NCBI RefSeq assembly: GCF_030818895.1
Contig: NZ_JAUTBA010000001.1
Coordinates: 1,798,001-1,862,000, forward strand
Reading direction: 5' to 3'
Origin: Sphingobacterium zeae
GTDB taxonomy: Bacteria > Bacteroidota > Bacteroidia > Sphingobacteriales > Sphingobacteriaceae
DNA length: 64,000 bases
Positions 36,888 to 46,133 of this stretch are shown in pieces. Each line of letters opens with the position of its first letter. Positions within the stretch are counted from its first letter, which is position 1. Under the pieces are notes generated by a model. It was not told where the DNA came from, searched no databases, and saw only the letters and a list, made by a program, of their open reading frames with translations. The position numbers were made by a program, and so were the translations under genes.

Positions 36888-38927
36888 TTACCAGATTTTG
36901 ATACGTTCTTCTGGAGACTTGTAGAGTTTGTCGCCCTGTTTAATGTCAAATGCTTTGTAAAAAGCATCCACATTGATCAATGGAGCAAAACTTCTGAAAT
37001 ATCCAGGGGAGTGTGGATCAGTCTTAACTTGGTTGATCATATATTTTTCACTGGATAGGGTTCTCCATACAGTTGCCCAACTGAGGAAAAATCGCTGATC
37101 TTGCGTATATCCACTTATTTCGCCTGGATTTCCCTTATCTTTTAAATACATTTGAAGGGCATCATAGGCGATGTTGACCCCGCCTAAATCTGCAATATTT
37201 TCGCCGTTTGTAAAGGTTCCGTTAACGAACGTACCTTTTACAGGTTCATATTTATCGTATTGGGCAGCCAGTGTTTTTGTTGCTTTTTCGAAATTTGCTT
37301 TATCTTCAGGTGTCCACCAGTCTACCAAGTTTCCGTCCGCATCAAATTGCGCTCCCGAATCGTCAAATCCATGGCTCATTTCATGGCCAATCACAGCGCC
37401 TATACCGCCGAAATTGACCGCCGCATCAGCTTGTGCGTTGAAAAATGGAGGTTGCAGAATAGCGGCTGGAAACACAATCTCATTGTTCACCGGATTGTAG
37501 TAGGCGTTTACTGTTTGCGGAGTCATGCCCCATTCTGATTTATCAACCGCTTTTCCAATTTTAGCCAGATCCTTTTCATATCGCCAAGTGGTAATATGTT
37601 GAAGGTTAGTATACAGATTACCACCTTTGTTTTCGGATAGAATGTTTAATTTAGAATAATCTTTCCACTTGTCCGGATAGGCGACTTTTACGGTAAATTT
37701 GTTGAGTTTGTCAAGCGCTTTGCCTTTTGTGACGGAAGACATCCAAGTCAAATCGTTGATATGGACAGCAAAGCTTTTCTTTAGGTAGTCGATTAATTCG
37801 ACCATTTGCGCTTTAGCTTCTGCTGGAAAATATTTATCCACATAAAGTTTTCCAAAAGCCTCGCCCAATGTAGAATTGATCAGTTCAAATCCTCTTTTAT
37901 TTAATGCGCGTTGTTCTTGTTGACCTCTTAAATATTTGCCATAGAAAGCAAAGCGCATATCGCCTAATTTTTCACTTAAATAAGAAGCACTGCCATTGAT
38001 CATATGGAATTTTAAGTAATCCTTGATGATAGGAAGGTTTTGAGCATTGACCAACTTGTCGAAGTTTTTGTAATAACCTAACTCTCCAATAATTACTTTT
38101 TCGGTGTTGACACCTACTTTTTTAAGGTACTCAGGTAGATTGACATTTTTAACCAATGCTTTTAGTTCATCCATAGTCTGCGGGTTGTACTGCAGCGTAT
38201 TATCTCGGCTCTGTTCATTGGTCAAGTAGGTTTTTGCAATACTTTTTTCGTAGTCAACGATGCCTTTTGCGGCAGCATCACTATTTTTATAGCCCAATTC
38301 TTTTAACATTGAAGCTACATATTTTTGGTATTCTGCAATAGCTTCTGTATTTTTTTCATTCTCTTTTTGATAATAATCTCTTCCTAATCCTAAAGTCGCA
38401 TCGCCTAAATAGACCGCATTCATTTTAGAATCTTTCAAGTCAGCGTACACGCCCCAACCATAAAAGTTGTTTTCACCTTCTTTTGTTACCGATATTAAAT
38501 AATTCTGAAGATCTTTTACGTTTTTGATGGCGTCGATTTTGCTTAAATTCGCCTGAATAGGCTTAATACCTTCGGCATTTCTTTTCTGCAAGTTCATATA
38601 GGAAGCATACAAATCTTGTATTTTTTGGCCCTCACTGCCTTCCGGAAATTTATCTTTTAATAAAGAGTTGAGAATTTTCATTGAATTGTTATCCGTATCT
38701 TCTGCCAATTTATTGAAGCTTCCCCAAGTGGGTTTGTCGGAAGGGATTTTAGCAGTTTTCATCCAGGTCCCGCTCACATAATTGTAAAAGTCATCTTGTG
38801 GACGTACGGATTTGTCCATTAAGCTCAAATCAAGACCTTTGTCGGAATTTGTATCTCCTGTTTGCGCTTCCGCATGCTGAGTGTAGATTCCAGCCAAGAA
38901 AATTAGGGCAAATGTTAGTTTTTTCAT
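36888..38927 (-). CDS. M13-family (neprilysin/PepO-type) metallopeptidase
   Basis: The 679-residue protein has a signal peptide (to about HAEAQ, residue 22) and both M13 lobes: an N-terminal helical lobe (LDLSLMDKSVRPQDDFYNYV, typical opening) and the C-terminal catalytic lobe. Zinc ligands are His515 and His519 in VIGHEMSHGFDD and Glu576 in GENIADLGGVNIAYDAL, with the spacing of neprilysin. NAYYNPVNNEIVFPAAILQP is the substrate strand. It should cleave short peptides on the amino side of hydrophobic residues outside the cytoplasm. The length is full. It is a lone gene. Confidence 0.95.
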   Translation of the reverse strand: MKKLTFALIFLAGIYTQHAEAQTGDTNSDKGLDLSLMDKSVRPQDDFYNYVSGTWMKTAKIPSDKPTWGSFNKLAEDTDNNSMKILNSLLKDKFPEGSEGQKIQDLYASYMNLQKRNAEGIKPIQANLSKIDAIKNVKDLQNYLISVTKEGENNFYGWGVYADLKDSKMNAVYLGDATLGLGRDYYQKENEKNTEAIAEYQKYVASMLKELGYKNSDAAAKGIVDYEKSIAKTYLTNEQSRDNTLQYNPQTMDELKALVKNVNLPEYLKKVGVNTEKVIIGELGYYKNFDKLVNAQNLPIIKDYLKFHMINGSASYLSEKLGDMRFAFYGKYLRGQQEQRALNKRGFELINSTLGEAFGKLYVDKYFPAEAKAQMVELIDYLKKSFAVHINDLTWMSSVTKGKALDKLNKFTVKVAYPDKWKDYSKLNILSENKGGNLYTNLQHITTWRYEKDLAKIGKAVDKSEWGMTPQTVNAYYNPVNNEIVFPAAILQPPFFNAQADAAVNFGGIGAVIGHEMSHGFDDSGAQFDADGNLVDWWTPEDKANFEKATKTLAAQYDKYEPVKGTFVNGTFTNGENIADLGGVNIAYDALQMYLKDKGNPGEISGYTQDQRFFLSWATVWRTLSSEKYMINQVKTDPHSPGYFRSFAPLINVDAFYKAFDIKQGDKLYKSPEERIKIW

Positions 38928-39338
38928 TGTTTTTTAACGTTGTATGATTTCAATAATTCAATCTGGAGATACGCACAAAATACGAATAAAATCGGGTATA
39001 TTATTTGCTTCGATTAATGCAAGCTGTATCAATCCTATCATTAATAATGAGCTGCGATTTTTTAAGCTAAAAAATCGACGACACAAATGACGGTAAATTC
39101 TAATTCAGCAGCAAGTAAATTTGATCATTATCGCTAATTTTACAAAACATAAGGCAACGAAAAGCAGTTTTTTTTAATGCCAAACGATAGCGAAGCGATG
39201 TTTGGCACATTCACCGCTGAACGGATTTGTCTCACAACAAAAGGATGGCAGATTAAAATTAGTTGGCGAGAAGATTTTGTCGACTGCTCATAAAATATTA
39301 TATTTTAGTAATTTTAAAATTAAGAAACATAAATAGAA
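38928..39338. other. Divergent gap between the M13 and ROK genes
   Basis: This 411-bp AT-rich gap holds no coding frame I trust. It contains a stem-loop at 39178-39207 (TGCCAAAC and GTTTGGCA, 14-nt loop) with no T tract after it on either strand, so it is not a usual terminator. Promoters for the two genes must lie here, but none matches the consensus well. Confidence 0.5.
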
Positions 39339-40307
39339 ATGTCGTTAATAAATTTATCAAGACGCGTGGCGTTGGGAATAGATATTGGGGGGACCAATAC
39401 GAAGTTTGGCGTGGTCAATCATCGCGGTGAGGTGCTTGAAAAGGGAAGCATAAAAACAGATGATTATGAGACTGTAGAAGAGTTTATTGATGCGCTGTAT
39501 GAAAAAGCACTTCCTTTAATTGGAAATTTTGGTGGCAAAGACAGTTTCGATGGAATTGGAGTTGGCGCCCCAGATGCAAATTATTATACTGGAACAATAG
39601 ATCATGCGCCCAATCTTCCGTGGAAAGGCGTCATTCATTTCAGCGATTTAATGACTACCAAGTTTAGTATTCCTTGTACCATCACTAACGATGCCAATGC
39701 GGCGGCTTATGGTGAGATGCTTTTTGGTGCAGCTCGAGGAATGAAAGATTTTATTATGATCACCTTGGGGACGGGTGTCGGAAGCGGTATTGTGGCTGGA
39801 GGAAAGCTTATTTATGGGCATGACGGATTTGCGGGGGAGTTAGGTCACACGATCGTGAAACCCGGGGGGAGAAAACATTGGAGCACAGGTTCTGAGGGGA
39901 GTTTAGAAGCTTATGCTTCTGCTACGGGAATAACCATTACGGCAAAGAAAATGCGGGCTGAGTTTCCCGAATCGATGTTAAATCAATATCCTGAAGATGC
40001 TATAAATTCCAAAACCGTCCATGAATGCGCGTTGAAGGGTGACGCAATAGCTATCGAAGTATTCCGATATACAGGGCAGAAGCTTGGTGAGGCCTTGGCT
40101 AATTTCGTTATGTTTTCATCTCCTGAAGCCATTCTTTTATTTGGCGGTGTCATTAAAGCCGGAGATTTTATATTGAAGCCGGCTAAATTGCATATGGAAA
40201 GAAATCTTTTTCCTTTGTTTAGGAATAAAGTGAAACTTGTCTTCAGTGAATTGGAAGAAGCCGATGCAGCAATTCTAGGGGCCAGTGCATTGGTTTGGGA
40301 AAAATAA
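39339..40307 (+). CDS. ROK-family sugar kinase lacking zinc-site cysteines
   Basis: The 322-residue protein has the ROK ATPase fold: GIDIGGTNTKFGVV (phosphate 1), NDANAAAYGEM, ITLGTGVGSGIVAGG (phosphate 2) and the sugar-contacting GELGHTIV. ROK kinases usually bind zinc through CxCGxxGCxE next to it; here the segment is HWSTGSEGSLE, with Trp181, Thr183 and Ser188 in place of the three Cys. The rest looks intact. It is probably a glucokinase or N-acetyl-sugar kinase in the cytoplasm. The lone gene offers no pathway hint. Confidence 0.88.
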   Translation: MSLINLSRRVALGIDIGGTNTKFGVVNHRGEVLEKGSIKTDDYETVEEFIDALYEKALPLIGNFGGKDSFDGIGVGAPDANYYTGTIDHAPNLPWKGVIHFSDLMTTKFSIPCTITNDANAAAYGEMLFGAARGMKDFIMITLGTGVGSGIVAGGKLIYGHDGFAGELGHTIVKPGGRKHWSTGSEGSLEAYASATGITITAKKMRAEFPESMLNQYPEDAINSKTVHECALKGDAIAIEVFRYTGQKLGEALANFVMFSSPEAILLFGGVIKAGDFILKPAKLHMERNLFPLFRNKVKLVFSELEEADAAILGASALVWEK

Positions 40308-40401
40308 GCATTCCTTTCACTTGCGCCATAGACTACAATTATCTTTATACTGGCTAAAGGCATAGTCTTTGCGGATGGATTGTTTTAAACTCACAAATTA
40401 T

Positions 40402-40785
40402 ATGAAAAAGATCGTATTTCTTTCCCTGTTGCTATGCGCAGCTTTATTTTCGAAAGCAGACCAATTGCAGGCCTTAACACAGAAGCAGGCTGAAGCCGCT
40501 GTTGTTTACCTAAAGAAAGAGCCTGTTATTATTTTGTGGTGCAGCTGCTGCGACAATCAAATTCCCAAAAAGATTTCGGTAAATGAAGTTTTTTATAAGA
40601 AATATTCGGACGGAAAATATTATTCTGTTATCGTGAAAGGCCGAGATGAAAGTGGGATGGAAGTAGAAGAATATGTGGATTTGGCTTATGTATTCGTAAA
40701 AAAAGGTAAAAAAGCCAAAAGTTTAGGGAAGGTCTTAAAATTTGAATGCGATCCTTGTACCAAACCATTCGAATGGTCTGCCTAA
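40402..40785 (+). CDS. Secreted cysteine-motif protein of unknown function
   Basis: The 127-residue protein (start at MKKIVFLSLL; the longer frame from 40369 is unlikely) has a signal peptide ending near FSKAD (residue 18). The mature part carries two cysteine clusters, ILWCSCCDNQIP and FECDPCTKPFEW, separated by a basic segment. The clusters could hold a metal or disulfides. I recognise no family. It lies 94 bp after the ROK gene and is followed by a terminator. Confidence 0.7.
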   Translation: MKKIVFLSLLLCAALFSKADQLQALTQKQAEAAVVYLKKEPVIILWCSCCDNQIPKKISVNEVFYKKYSDGKYYSVIVKGRDESGMEVEEYVDLAYVFVKKGKKAKSLGKVLKFECDPCTKPFEWSA

Positions 40786-40812
40786 TTGACGGAGCGAAGA
40801 GGGCATTCTAAG

Positions 40813-40845
40813 AAAAAATCCCGAGCGTTACGTTCGGGATTTTTT
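40813..40845. terminator. Bidirectional terminator between a secreted-protein gene and tRNA-Leu
   Basis: A 15-bp stem (40813-40827 with 40831-40845, one G-T pair, 3-nt loop TTA) has A and T tracts on its two sides. On the minus strand it begins three bases after the tRNA 3' end. Confidence 0.9.
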
Positions 40846-40847
40846 TG

Positions 40848-40929
40848 TGCGGAAGAAGGGACTCGAACCCCCACGCCTCGCGGCGCCAGATCCTAAGTCT
40901 GGTGCGGCTACCAATTACGCCACTTCCGC
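40848..40929 (-). tRNA. tRNA-Leu (anticodon UAG)
   Basis: The 82-nt minus-strand sequence folds as a class II tRNA. The 7-bp acceptor stem is GCGGAAG with CTTCCGC and discriminator A. The anticodon stem-loop is CCAGA-CTTAGGA-TCTGG with anticodon TAG. There is a long variable arm (GCCGCGAGGC) and a T arm with loop TTCGAGT. The 3' CCA is not encoded. The promoter is just upstream (40949-40979) and a terminator follows. Confidence 0.95.
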
Positions 40930-40948
40930 ATTAGGATTTCTTATGGGA

Positions 40949-40979
40949 CAAATATAGAAACGAAAGTATGATATTGCAA
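40949..40979 (-). promoter_or_regulatory. Promoter of tRNA-Leu
   Basis: On the minus strand TTG, 20 bp, then TATATTTG matches the Bacteroidota -33/-7 consensus exactly, about 20 bp before the tRNA. Confidence 0.7.
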
Positions 40980-41315
40980 GTATGGAAGAGATAATCTGTG
41001 CTTTAAATACGGATCATCCTGTTTATGAACACAATATTTTTCACCATAATGCTTATTTTTTTTATCATCGAGTTTTCAAGTAACCTTTTCAGGCCATTTC
41101 TCCATTAAAATACGTACTGATTGATGAAAATCTTATTAGATAAGCAATGTTTAAAAAATTATAGTTGTTATAAAGTCCTTTGCGCAAGCATTTGTTCTCC
41201 GAACCAGTATGATACGTATTTATACTTGTTTAACAGGGACTTTAACTTATTTTATTTTAGCTCTTTTTTTTTTCGATTTTTAATGTTCATCTTTAGTCTA
41301 TTATAAGCATAAAAT
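40980..41315. other. AT-rich gap before the sigma-factor gene
   Basis: No coding frame is convincing in this stretch. It should hold the sigma-gene promoter, but I cannot point to one. It has several homopolymer T runs. Confidence 0.45.
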
Positions 41316-41882
41316 TTGAGTCCATTACACAATCTTTCTGAAGAGACATTAATTCTTTTATTAAAAAAGAAGAATCAACAGGCTTTTAGTTATCTTTATG
41401 ATCACTATGCCGATGCACTCTTTGGGGTGGTTTGTCGTATCGTTATATCAACTGAGCATGCAGAAGAAGTAATACAAGACGTCTTCGTCAAAATTTGGCG
41501 GTATATCGATGTCTTTGATGAGTCGAAAGGCCGTCTTTATACCTGGATGATTAACATCGCTCGTAATACCGCACTCGATCATCGAAAATCAAAAGCGATT
41601 ATTAACGAGCAGAAAAACCAACCACTTTCAAATATCGTAAATAGGGAAGAAGAACAGGATCAAAGTCAGGGTGGGCTACATATAAAATCAGATTTTATTG
41701 GTTTTAGTACTATTTTAGATAAATTAAAGCCTGAATGGCGTATCTTGATTGAAATGGCTTACTATGAAGGTTATACACAACAAGAGATTGCTGAACAACT
41801 TGATGTTCCGCTTGGTACGGTAAAAACCCGTACCAGAGCAGCATTTATACAGTTACAACAACTACTAAAAGAGTATCGTTAA
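41316..41882 (+). CDS. ECF-type RNA polymerase sigma factor
   Basis: The 188-residue protein has sigma region 2 (ALFGVVCRIVISTEHAEEVI followed by QDVFVKIWRYIDVFD) and region 4 (MAYYEGYTQQEIAEQLDVPL followed by GTVKTRTRAAF), with no region 3, as in ECF factors. The chosen start is TTG, since no in-frame ATG fits between the upstream stop and the first conserved part. The anti-sigma gene starts 2 bp after the stop, so the pair is one operon. The signal it answers to is unknown. Confidence 0.92.
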   Translation: MSPLHNLSEETLILLLKKKNQQAFSYLYDHYADALFGVVCRIVISTEHAEEVIQDVFVKIWRYIDVFDESKGRLYTWMINIARNTALDHRKSKAIINEQKNQPLSNIVNREEEQDQSQGGLHIKSDFIGFSTILDKLKPEWRILIEMAYYEGYTQQEIAEQLDVPLGTVKTRTRAAFIQLQQLLKEYR

Positions 41883-41884
41883 TT

Positions 41885-42721
41885 TTGGACATTAAAGCAT
41901 ACATATCATCGGGGATTATTGAATCGTACGTTTTGGGGCTCGCATCCGAAGAGGAAGTCAGTATCTTAAACTGTATTCGAAAAAATAATATCGAAGTGGA
42001 GCAGGCCATTGCAGACGCAGAGGTAGCACTCGAAGCGCTGGCCGATAACCAAGCGATTGAAATGCCTATGCAGTTGAAACAAAATATCTGGAATAAGCTC
42101 ATTGCAGAAAATCTAGTACCAAGCGATGTTGAGGAAGTTAGCGAACCAGAAGCAGATGCCTTGGCCGACCCTCATGAAGTGGTTGTTATGAATGCCGATA
42201 GGAAAGTATTTGTCAAACGATCTTACACTTGGGCCATTGCAGCAAGCGTATTGCTCGCTGCTAGTATTGGTACAAATATATTCTTATATCAACTTAAACA
42301 AGAGTCAGTCAATAAATTGAATCAGACAGCGATCTTATTTGATGCCCAACAAGACCAGCTTGCGATATTGCAAGATAAATGGGCACTTGTTGAAAATCCT
42401 ACGATTAAGACAATCCCTCTTAAGGGAGTAGAGAATAAAGTGGATTATCGGGCCTTGGTATTTTGGGATCAGTCATCAAAGACAGTCTATCTGAGCATTG
42501 ATCATCTCCCTCCGGCACCCAAAGGAAAGCAATATCAGTTGTGGGCAATGGTTGATGGTAAGCCCGTTAGTGCAGGAGTTTTCCCACTCGATGTAAAGGC
42601 AGATATCGCAAGTAAGATGCTGGACATTCCAAATGCCCAGGCTTTTGCTATTACACTGGAGGATGAAGGTGGAAAAGACGTGCCCACGCTCAGTGCTTTA
42701 TATGTGATGGGTAATATCTAA
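41885..42721 (+). CDS. RskA-type membrane anti-sigma factor
   Basis: The 278-residue protein has a cytoplasmic N-terminal anti-sigma part (about 1-115, VLGLASEEEVSILNC), a transmembrane helix (about 119-140, AIAASVLLAASIGTNIF), and a periplasmic RskA domain (about 175-278, with VYLSIDHLPPAPKGKQYQLW and GVFPLDVKADIASKM). The N-terminus has no zinc-binding Cys/His motif. The start is TTG at 41885; translation is probably coupled to the sigma gene. It should hold the sigma factor at the membrane until a signal leads to release. Confidence 0.9.
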   Translation: MDIKAYISSGIIESYVLGLASEEEVSILNCIRKNNIEVEQAIADAEVALEALADNQAIEMPMQLKQNIWNKLIAENLVPSDVEEVSEPEADALADPHEVVVMNADRKVFVKRSYTWAIAASVLLAASIGTNIFLYQLKQESVNKLNQTAILFDAQQDQLAILQDKWALVENPTIKTIPLKGVENKVDYRALVFWDQSSKTVYLSIDHLPPAPKGKQYQLWAMVDGKPVSAGVFPLDVKADIASKMLDIPNAQAFAITLEDEGGKDVPTLSALYVMGNI

Positions 42722-43082
42722 GAATAAGCTGAGCAATGACTGATTGACCACTCCACTATTATTGCTTCCAAAAATCCGGGCTTTTCTGATTGAATGCACA
42801 CTTTGGTGGACACAGCGTTACTAAAATCCCAGTTGATAAATTTTGATAAGTTCATTGCAGAAGGGAGTTTTAGTTTTTTTTAAATAAAAACTTTTTTAAA
42901 GTAGAGCTGTTCATGTCTATATTTACTATGCTATTTCCTCTTTTGATCTGCCTTGTTTTATAGAGCACAGTAAGTTAACTTAAAATCTATGTAGGCGGGG
43001 AAAAGGGATGATTGAACCAAGCTATACCTGAGGACCTATAAATACGTAGATAAAATAATTGATAACCAATCCGGGCTTTTGA
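42722..43082. other. Gap before a hybrid kinase, with repeats
   Basis: The 361-bp gap has no coding frame I trust. It contains a perfect palindrome TAAGTTAACTTA (42971-42982) and one copy of a 13-bp direct repeat (AATCCGGGCTTTT at 42773-42785) whose second copy is at 43068-43080, ending two bases before the kinase ATG. Confidence 0.5.
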
Positions 43083-45896
43083 ATGAATGCTAAATTATCT
43101 CCAGGAAATGAATCAGATCGGATACGTGTTTTGCACGAATACGAAATTCTAAATACAGCAACAGAAGAAGAGTTCGACCGCATCACTAAAATTGCATCGT
43201 TAGTATGTGGTACGCCTATTTCTCTAATTTCATTTGTTGATAAAGATAAGCAGTGGTTTAAATCGCGCGTAGGCTTAGATACTGAAGAAACAAAAAGAGA
43301 AGTTTCGTTTTGCCAGTACACACTTTACGAAGATCAGTTAATGGAGGTGGAAGATGCCGAAAAAGACGAGCGTTTCAAATCCAATGAATTGGTCACTTTA
43401 GAACCAAATATTCGTTTTTACGCAGGCTTACCACTAATTGATCCCAATGGGTATGCATTAGGCGCACTCTGTGTTATCGATCGTGTTCCTAGGCAGCTCG
43501 ATCAATATCAAAAGGAAATTTTAAGACTTCTGCGAGATGAAGTCGTCACACTTATCGTCAATAGAAAAGAAAAAGAGAAGTATAAGGAAAGTGAACAGAC
43601 GCTGAAAGCATTTTTCGAAAACTCTCAAGGACTGATGTGTACACACGATCTGAATGGTAATTTCATGACTGTGAATGATGCGGGGGCCAGAATTCTGGGC
43701 TATACAAAAGAGGAGATTCAGTCACGATCACTTTTTGATATTGTTCCCCCGGAGGGACATCAAAATTTACAAGATTACCTATACGCAATTGTACAACGAG
43801 AAATCATCAAAGGGGAAATGCGTACCATCACACGTTCGGGCGAGACGCGTGTTTGGATGTTTAATAATATTCTACAAAACAGTACAAACAAAGTCCCGTA
43901 TGTGATTGGAAATGCCGTGGATATTACTGAGCAGCATTTTCTGGAAAAGAAACTTAAACATGCACAGGCAACTTTGATGCGCACTGGAAGGGTAGCCAGG
44001 ATTGGTGGTTGGGAATATACACCTACTGACGGGAAGATTGTATGGTCGGAAATTACCAGAGAAATTCATGAAGTACCTGACGCGTATGAACCGAACTTAA
44101 CAACTGCACTGAACTTTTATAAAGAAGGGGAATCTAGGGATAAAATAAGCCTTGCAATTGAACATGCACTCACCACAGGAGAGCCTTGGGATTTGGAACT
44201 CGAAATTGTCACATTCACGGGGCATGGCCTTTGGATACGTGCGTTGGGAAATGCTGATTTTGAAAATGGGCAATGTGTTCGTTTATTTGGTACTTTTCAA
44301 GATATTGACAAACGTAAACGCATAGAAGCAGAATCTTCGCATTCCAAAAAAATGCTTACAGAAGTGTTGGATGCTACCTCCGCAGTCGCCATTATAGCAA
44401 CTGATAAAAATGGCGTAATTACATTATTTAATACCGGTGCCGAAAACCTTTTGGGATACAGCAGTGAGGAAGTCATTGGTAGATTAGGCCTAGCACATTT
44501 TCATTTAAAAGAGGAACTCGTTTTGCGGGCTAAAGAAATGGAGGTAGAATTGGGGTACGCAGTGGATGAAAATGGTATTTTTTCGGATATTGCTGACTTA
44601 CATGGCGCAGAACAACGAGAGTGGACCTATTGTCGAAAAGATGGAAGTAGATTACATGTTGCGTTAGCAGTTACTCATATACGGGATATAAACGAAGATG
44701 TCATTGGTTACCTTGCTATCGCAACAGATATCAGTAGAATTGTCTATCAGCGTGAGGAGCTTGAAAAGGCTAAAATAGTGGCAGAGCAGGCAAGTGTAGC
44801 AAAAACGCAATTTTTGACGAACATGAGCCATGAACTTCGCACGCCTCTAAACGGAATTGTTGGCTTTACCGATTTATTGCTCGGAACCGCACTTGAGGAT
44901 ACGCAAAGGGAGTACCTCACTATCGTGGATCAATCTGCCAATATATTGCTGGGAATTGTTACTGATATCCTCGACTTTTCTAAAATTGAAGCAGGCAAAT
45001 TGGAACTGGATGTCGAACAGACCGATCTTTATGAATTAGTTATTCAATTGACAAACTTTCTTAATATACAGCTCAAAGCCAAAAGACTGGAGTTTTATTT
45101 GAATATCGCACCCAATGTGCCAAAATACATCTGGGTTGATGCACTGCGCATCAAGCAAGTATTGATGAACTTGCTGAGTAACGCGACTAAATTTACGGAG
45201 AAGGGCACTATTGAACTCAGCATCTCAGTCGTATCAGAAGGTCCTGACCAAGCTGTGTTGTGTTTCAGCGTAAAAGATACAGGTATAGGTATCAAAAAAG
45301 AAAAATTAGAAAAGATATTTGAAGCTTTTTCACAAGAAGATAACTCGATGACTAAACGGTATGGAGGGACTGGTTTGGGACTGACCATATCGAATAAATT
45401 GCTTCATATGATGGACAGTGAATTGAAAGTGGAAAGCATTTTCGAGGTAGGAAGCCGATTCTTCTTCAATCTCCAAGTACCTGCTATTTGGGAAACAGAT
45501 GATTGGGAAGGATTGGGGAAAATAAAGGACGTGCTCGTTGTTGCTGAAGAAGAGTCCGAACGAAATGCTTTGGCTCGGATGCTGTCTTTGAAAAATATTA
45601 ATGTGACCCAGGCAAAAACTGGATTTGAAGTAGTACAAATGTTGAAAGGGGGACGCTATTTTGATGCTATTTTGATTGATAACCAATTGCCCATAATGAG
45701 TGGTATTGAAACTATACAACATATTCGTGACAGACAATACGATAACAATTTTGAACAGCATATTATTCCTGTTTTTAGTGCTGACGAGCGCGACATAGTG
45801 CAGCTTTCTCAGCCTCTTGCCATAAGTTGTTGGTTAGTCAAACCTGTTACGCAGCAAGCCCTTTATGCAGCGTTAGTAAAAAAGTTTATTGTCTAG
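43083..45896 (+). CDS. Cytoplasmic hybrid sensor histidine kinase (GAF-PAS-HisKA-HATPase-REC)
   Basis: The 937-residue protein has no signal or clear membrane helix. Order: GAF (about 1-165, PISLISFVDKDKQWFKSRVG, GALCVIDRVP), three PAS-type domains (about 175-300, 300-420, 425-565; LGYTKEEIQSRSLFDIVPPE and LGYSSEEVIGR), HisKA with His583 (TNMSHELRTPLNG), HATPase (DTGIGI, GGTGLGLTIS) and a receiver with Asp866 (ILIDNQLPIMSG). The receiver's acidic pocket has Glu residues (AEEESE) in place of the usual Asp pair. It probably senses a small ligand or redox state. No output gene is next to it, so the partner is unknown. Confidence 0.92.
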   Translation: MNAKLSPGNESDRIRVLHEYEILNTATEEEFDRITKIASLVCGTPISLISFVDKDKQWFKSRVGLDTEETKREVSFCQYTLYEDQLMEVEDAEKDERFKSNELVTLEPNIRFYAGLPLIDPNGYALGALCVIDRVPRQLDQYQKEILRLLRDEVVTLIVNRKEKEKYKESEQTLKAFFENSQGLMCTHDLNGNFMTVNDAGARILGYTKEEIQSRSLFDIVPPEGHQNLQDYLYAIVQREIIKGEMRTITRSGETRVWMFNNILQNSTNKVPYVIGNAVDITEQHFLEKKLKHAQATLMRTGRVARIGGWEYTPTDGKIVWSEITREIHEVPDAYEPNLTTALNFYKEGESRDKISLAIEHALTTGEPWDLELEIVTFTGHGLWIRALGNADFENGQCVRLFGTFQDIDKRKRIEAESSHSKKMLTEVLDATSAVAIIATDKNGVITLFNTGAENLLGYSSEEVIGRLGLAHFHLKEELVLRAKEMEVELGYAVDENGIFSDIADLHGAEQREWTYCRKDGSRLHVALAVTHIRDINEDVIGYLAIATDISRIVYQREELEKAKIVAEQASVAKTQFLTNMSHELRTPLNGIVGFTDLLLGTALEDTQREYLTIVDQSANILLGIVTDILDFSKIEAGKLELDVEQTDLYELVIQLTNFLNIQLKAKRLEFYLNIAPNVPKYIWVDALRIKQVLMNLLSNATKFTEKGTIELSISVVSEGPDQAVLCFSVKDTGIGIKKEKLEKIFEAFSQEDNSMTKRYGGTGLGLTISNKLLHMMDSELKVESIFEVGSRFFFNLQVPAIWETDDWEGLGKIKDVLVVAEEESERNALARMLSLKNINVTQAKTGFEVVQMLKGGRYFDAILIDNQLPIMSGIETIQHIRDRQYDNNFEQHIIPVFSADERDIVQLSQPLAISCWLVKPVTQQALYAALVKKFIV

Positions 45897-46102
45897 TATT
45901 AACTAACTGTGTGTTTAGCACTATTGACTGTCTTTGCATGTTGTGTTAATCTATAGCTGCTTTTGTACTTCACGTAGTCTTTAACCAGGATGAAATATCA
46001 ATAATGGCTATTAATTTTCAACGATCCAATTTATTATCTTCCATGAATCAAGAGCACTGCAATTATCGCAAGTTTCGGATTTTTTAAGGTTCTCTTTTAA
46101 TA

Positions 46103-46110
46103 TAGTTTTG
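46103..46110 (+). promoter_or_regulatory. Candidate -7 element for the SDR gene
   Basis: TAGTTTTG matches TAnnTTTG. Transcription would begin near 46117, after the GTG at 46110, so it supports the ATG at 46134 as the start. Confidence 0.4.
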
Positions 46111-46133
46111 TGGGAACTAATAACTATAACACT

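Noticed and set aside
39178..39207. Stem-loop TGCCAAAC / GTTTGGCA as a terminator
   Set aside because: No T tract follows on either strand, and it lies in a divergent gap where a terminator is not expected.
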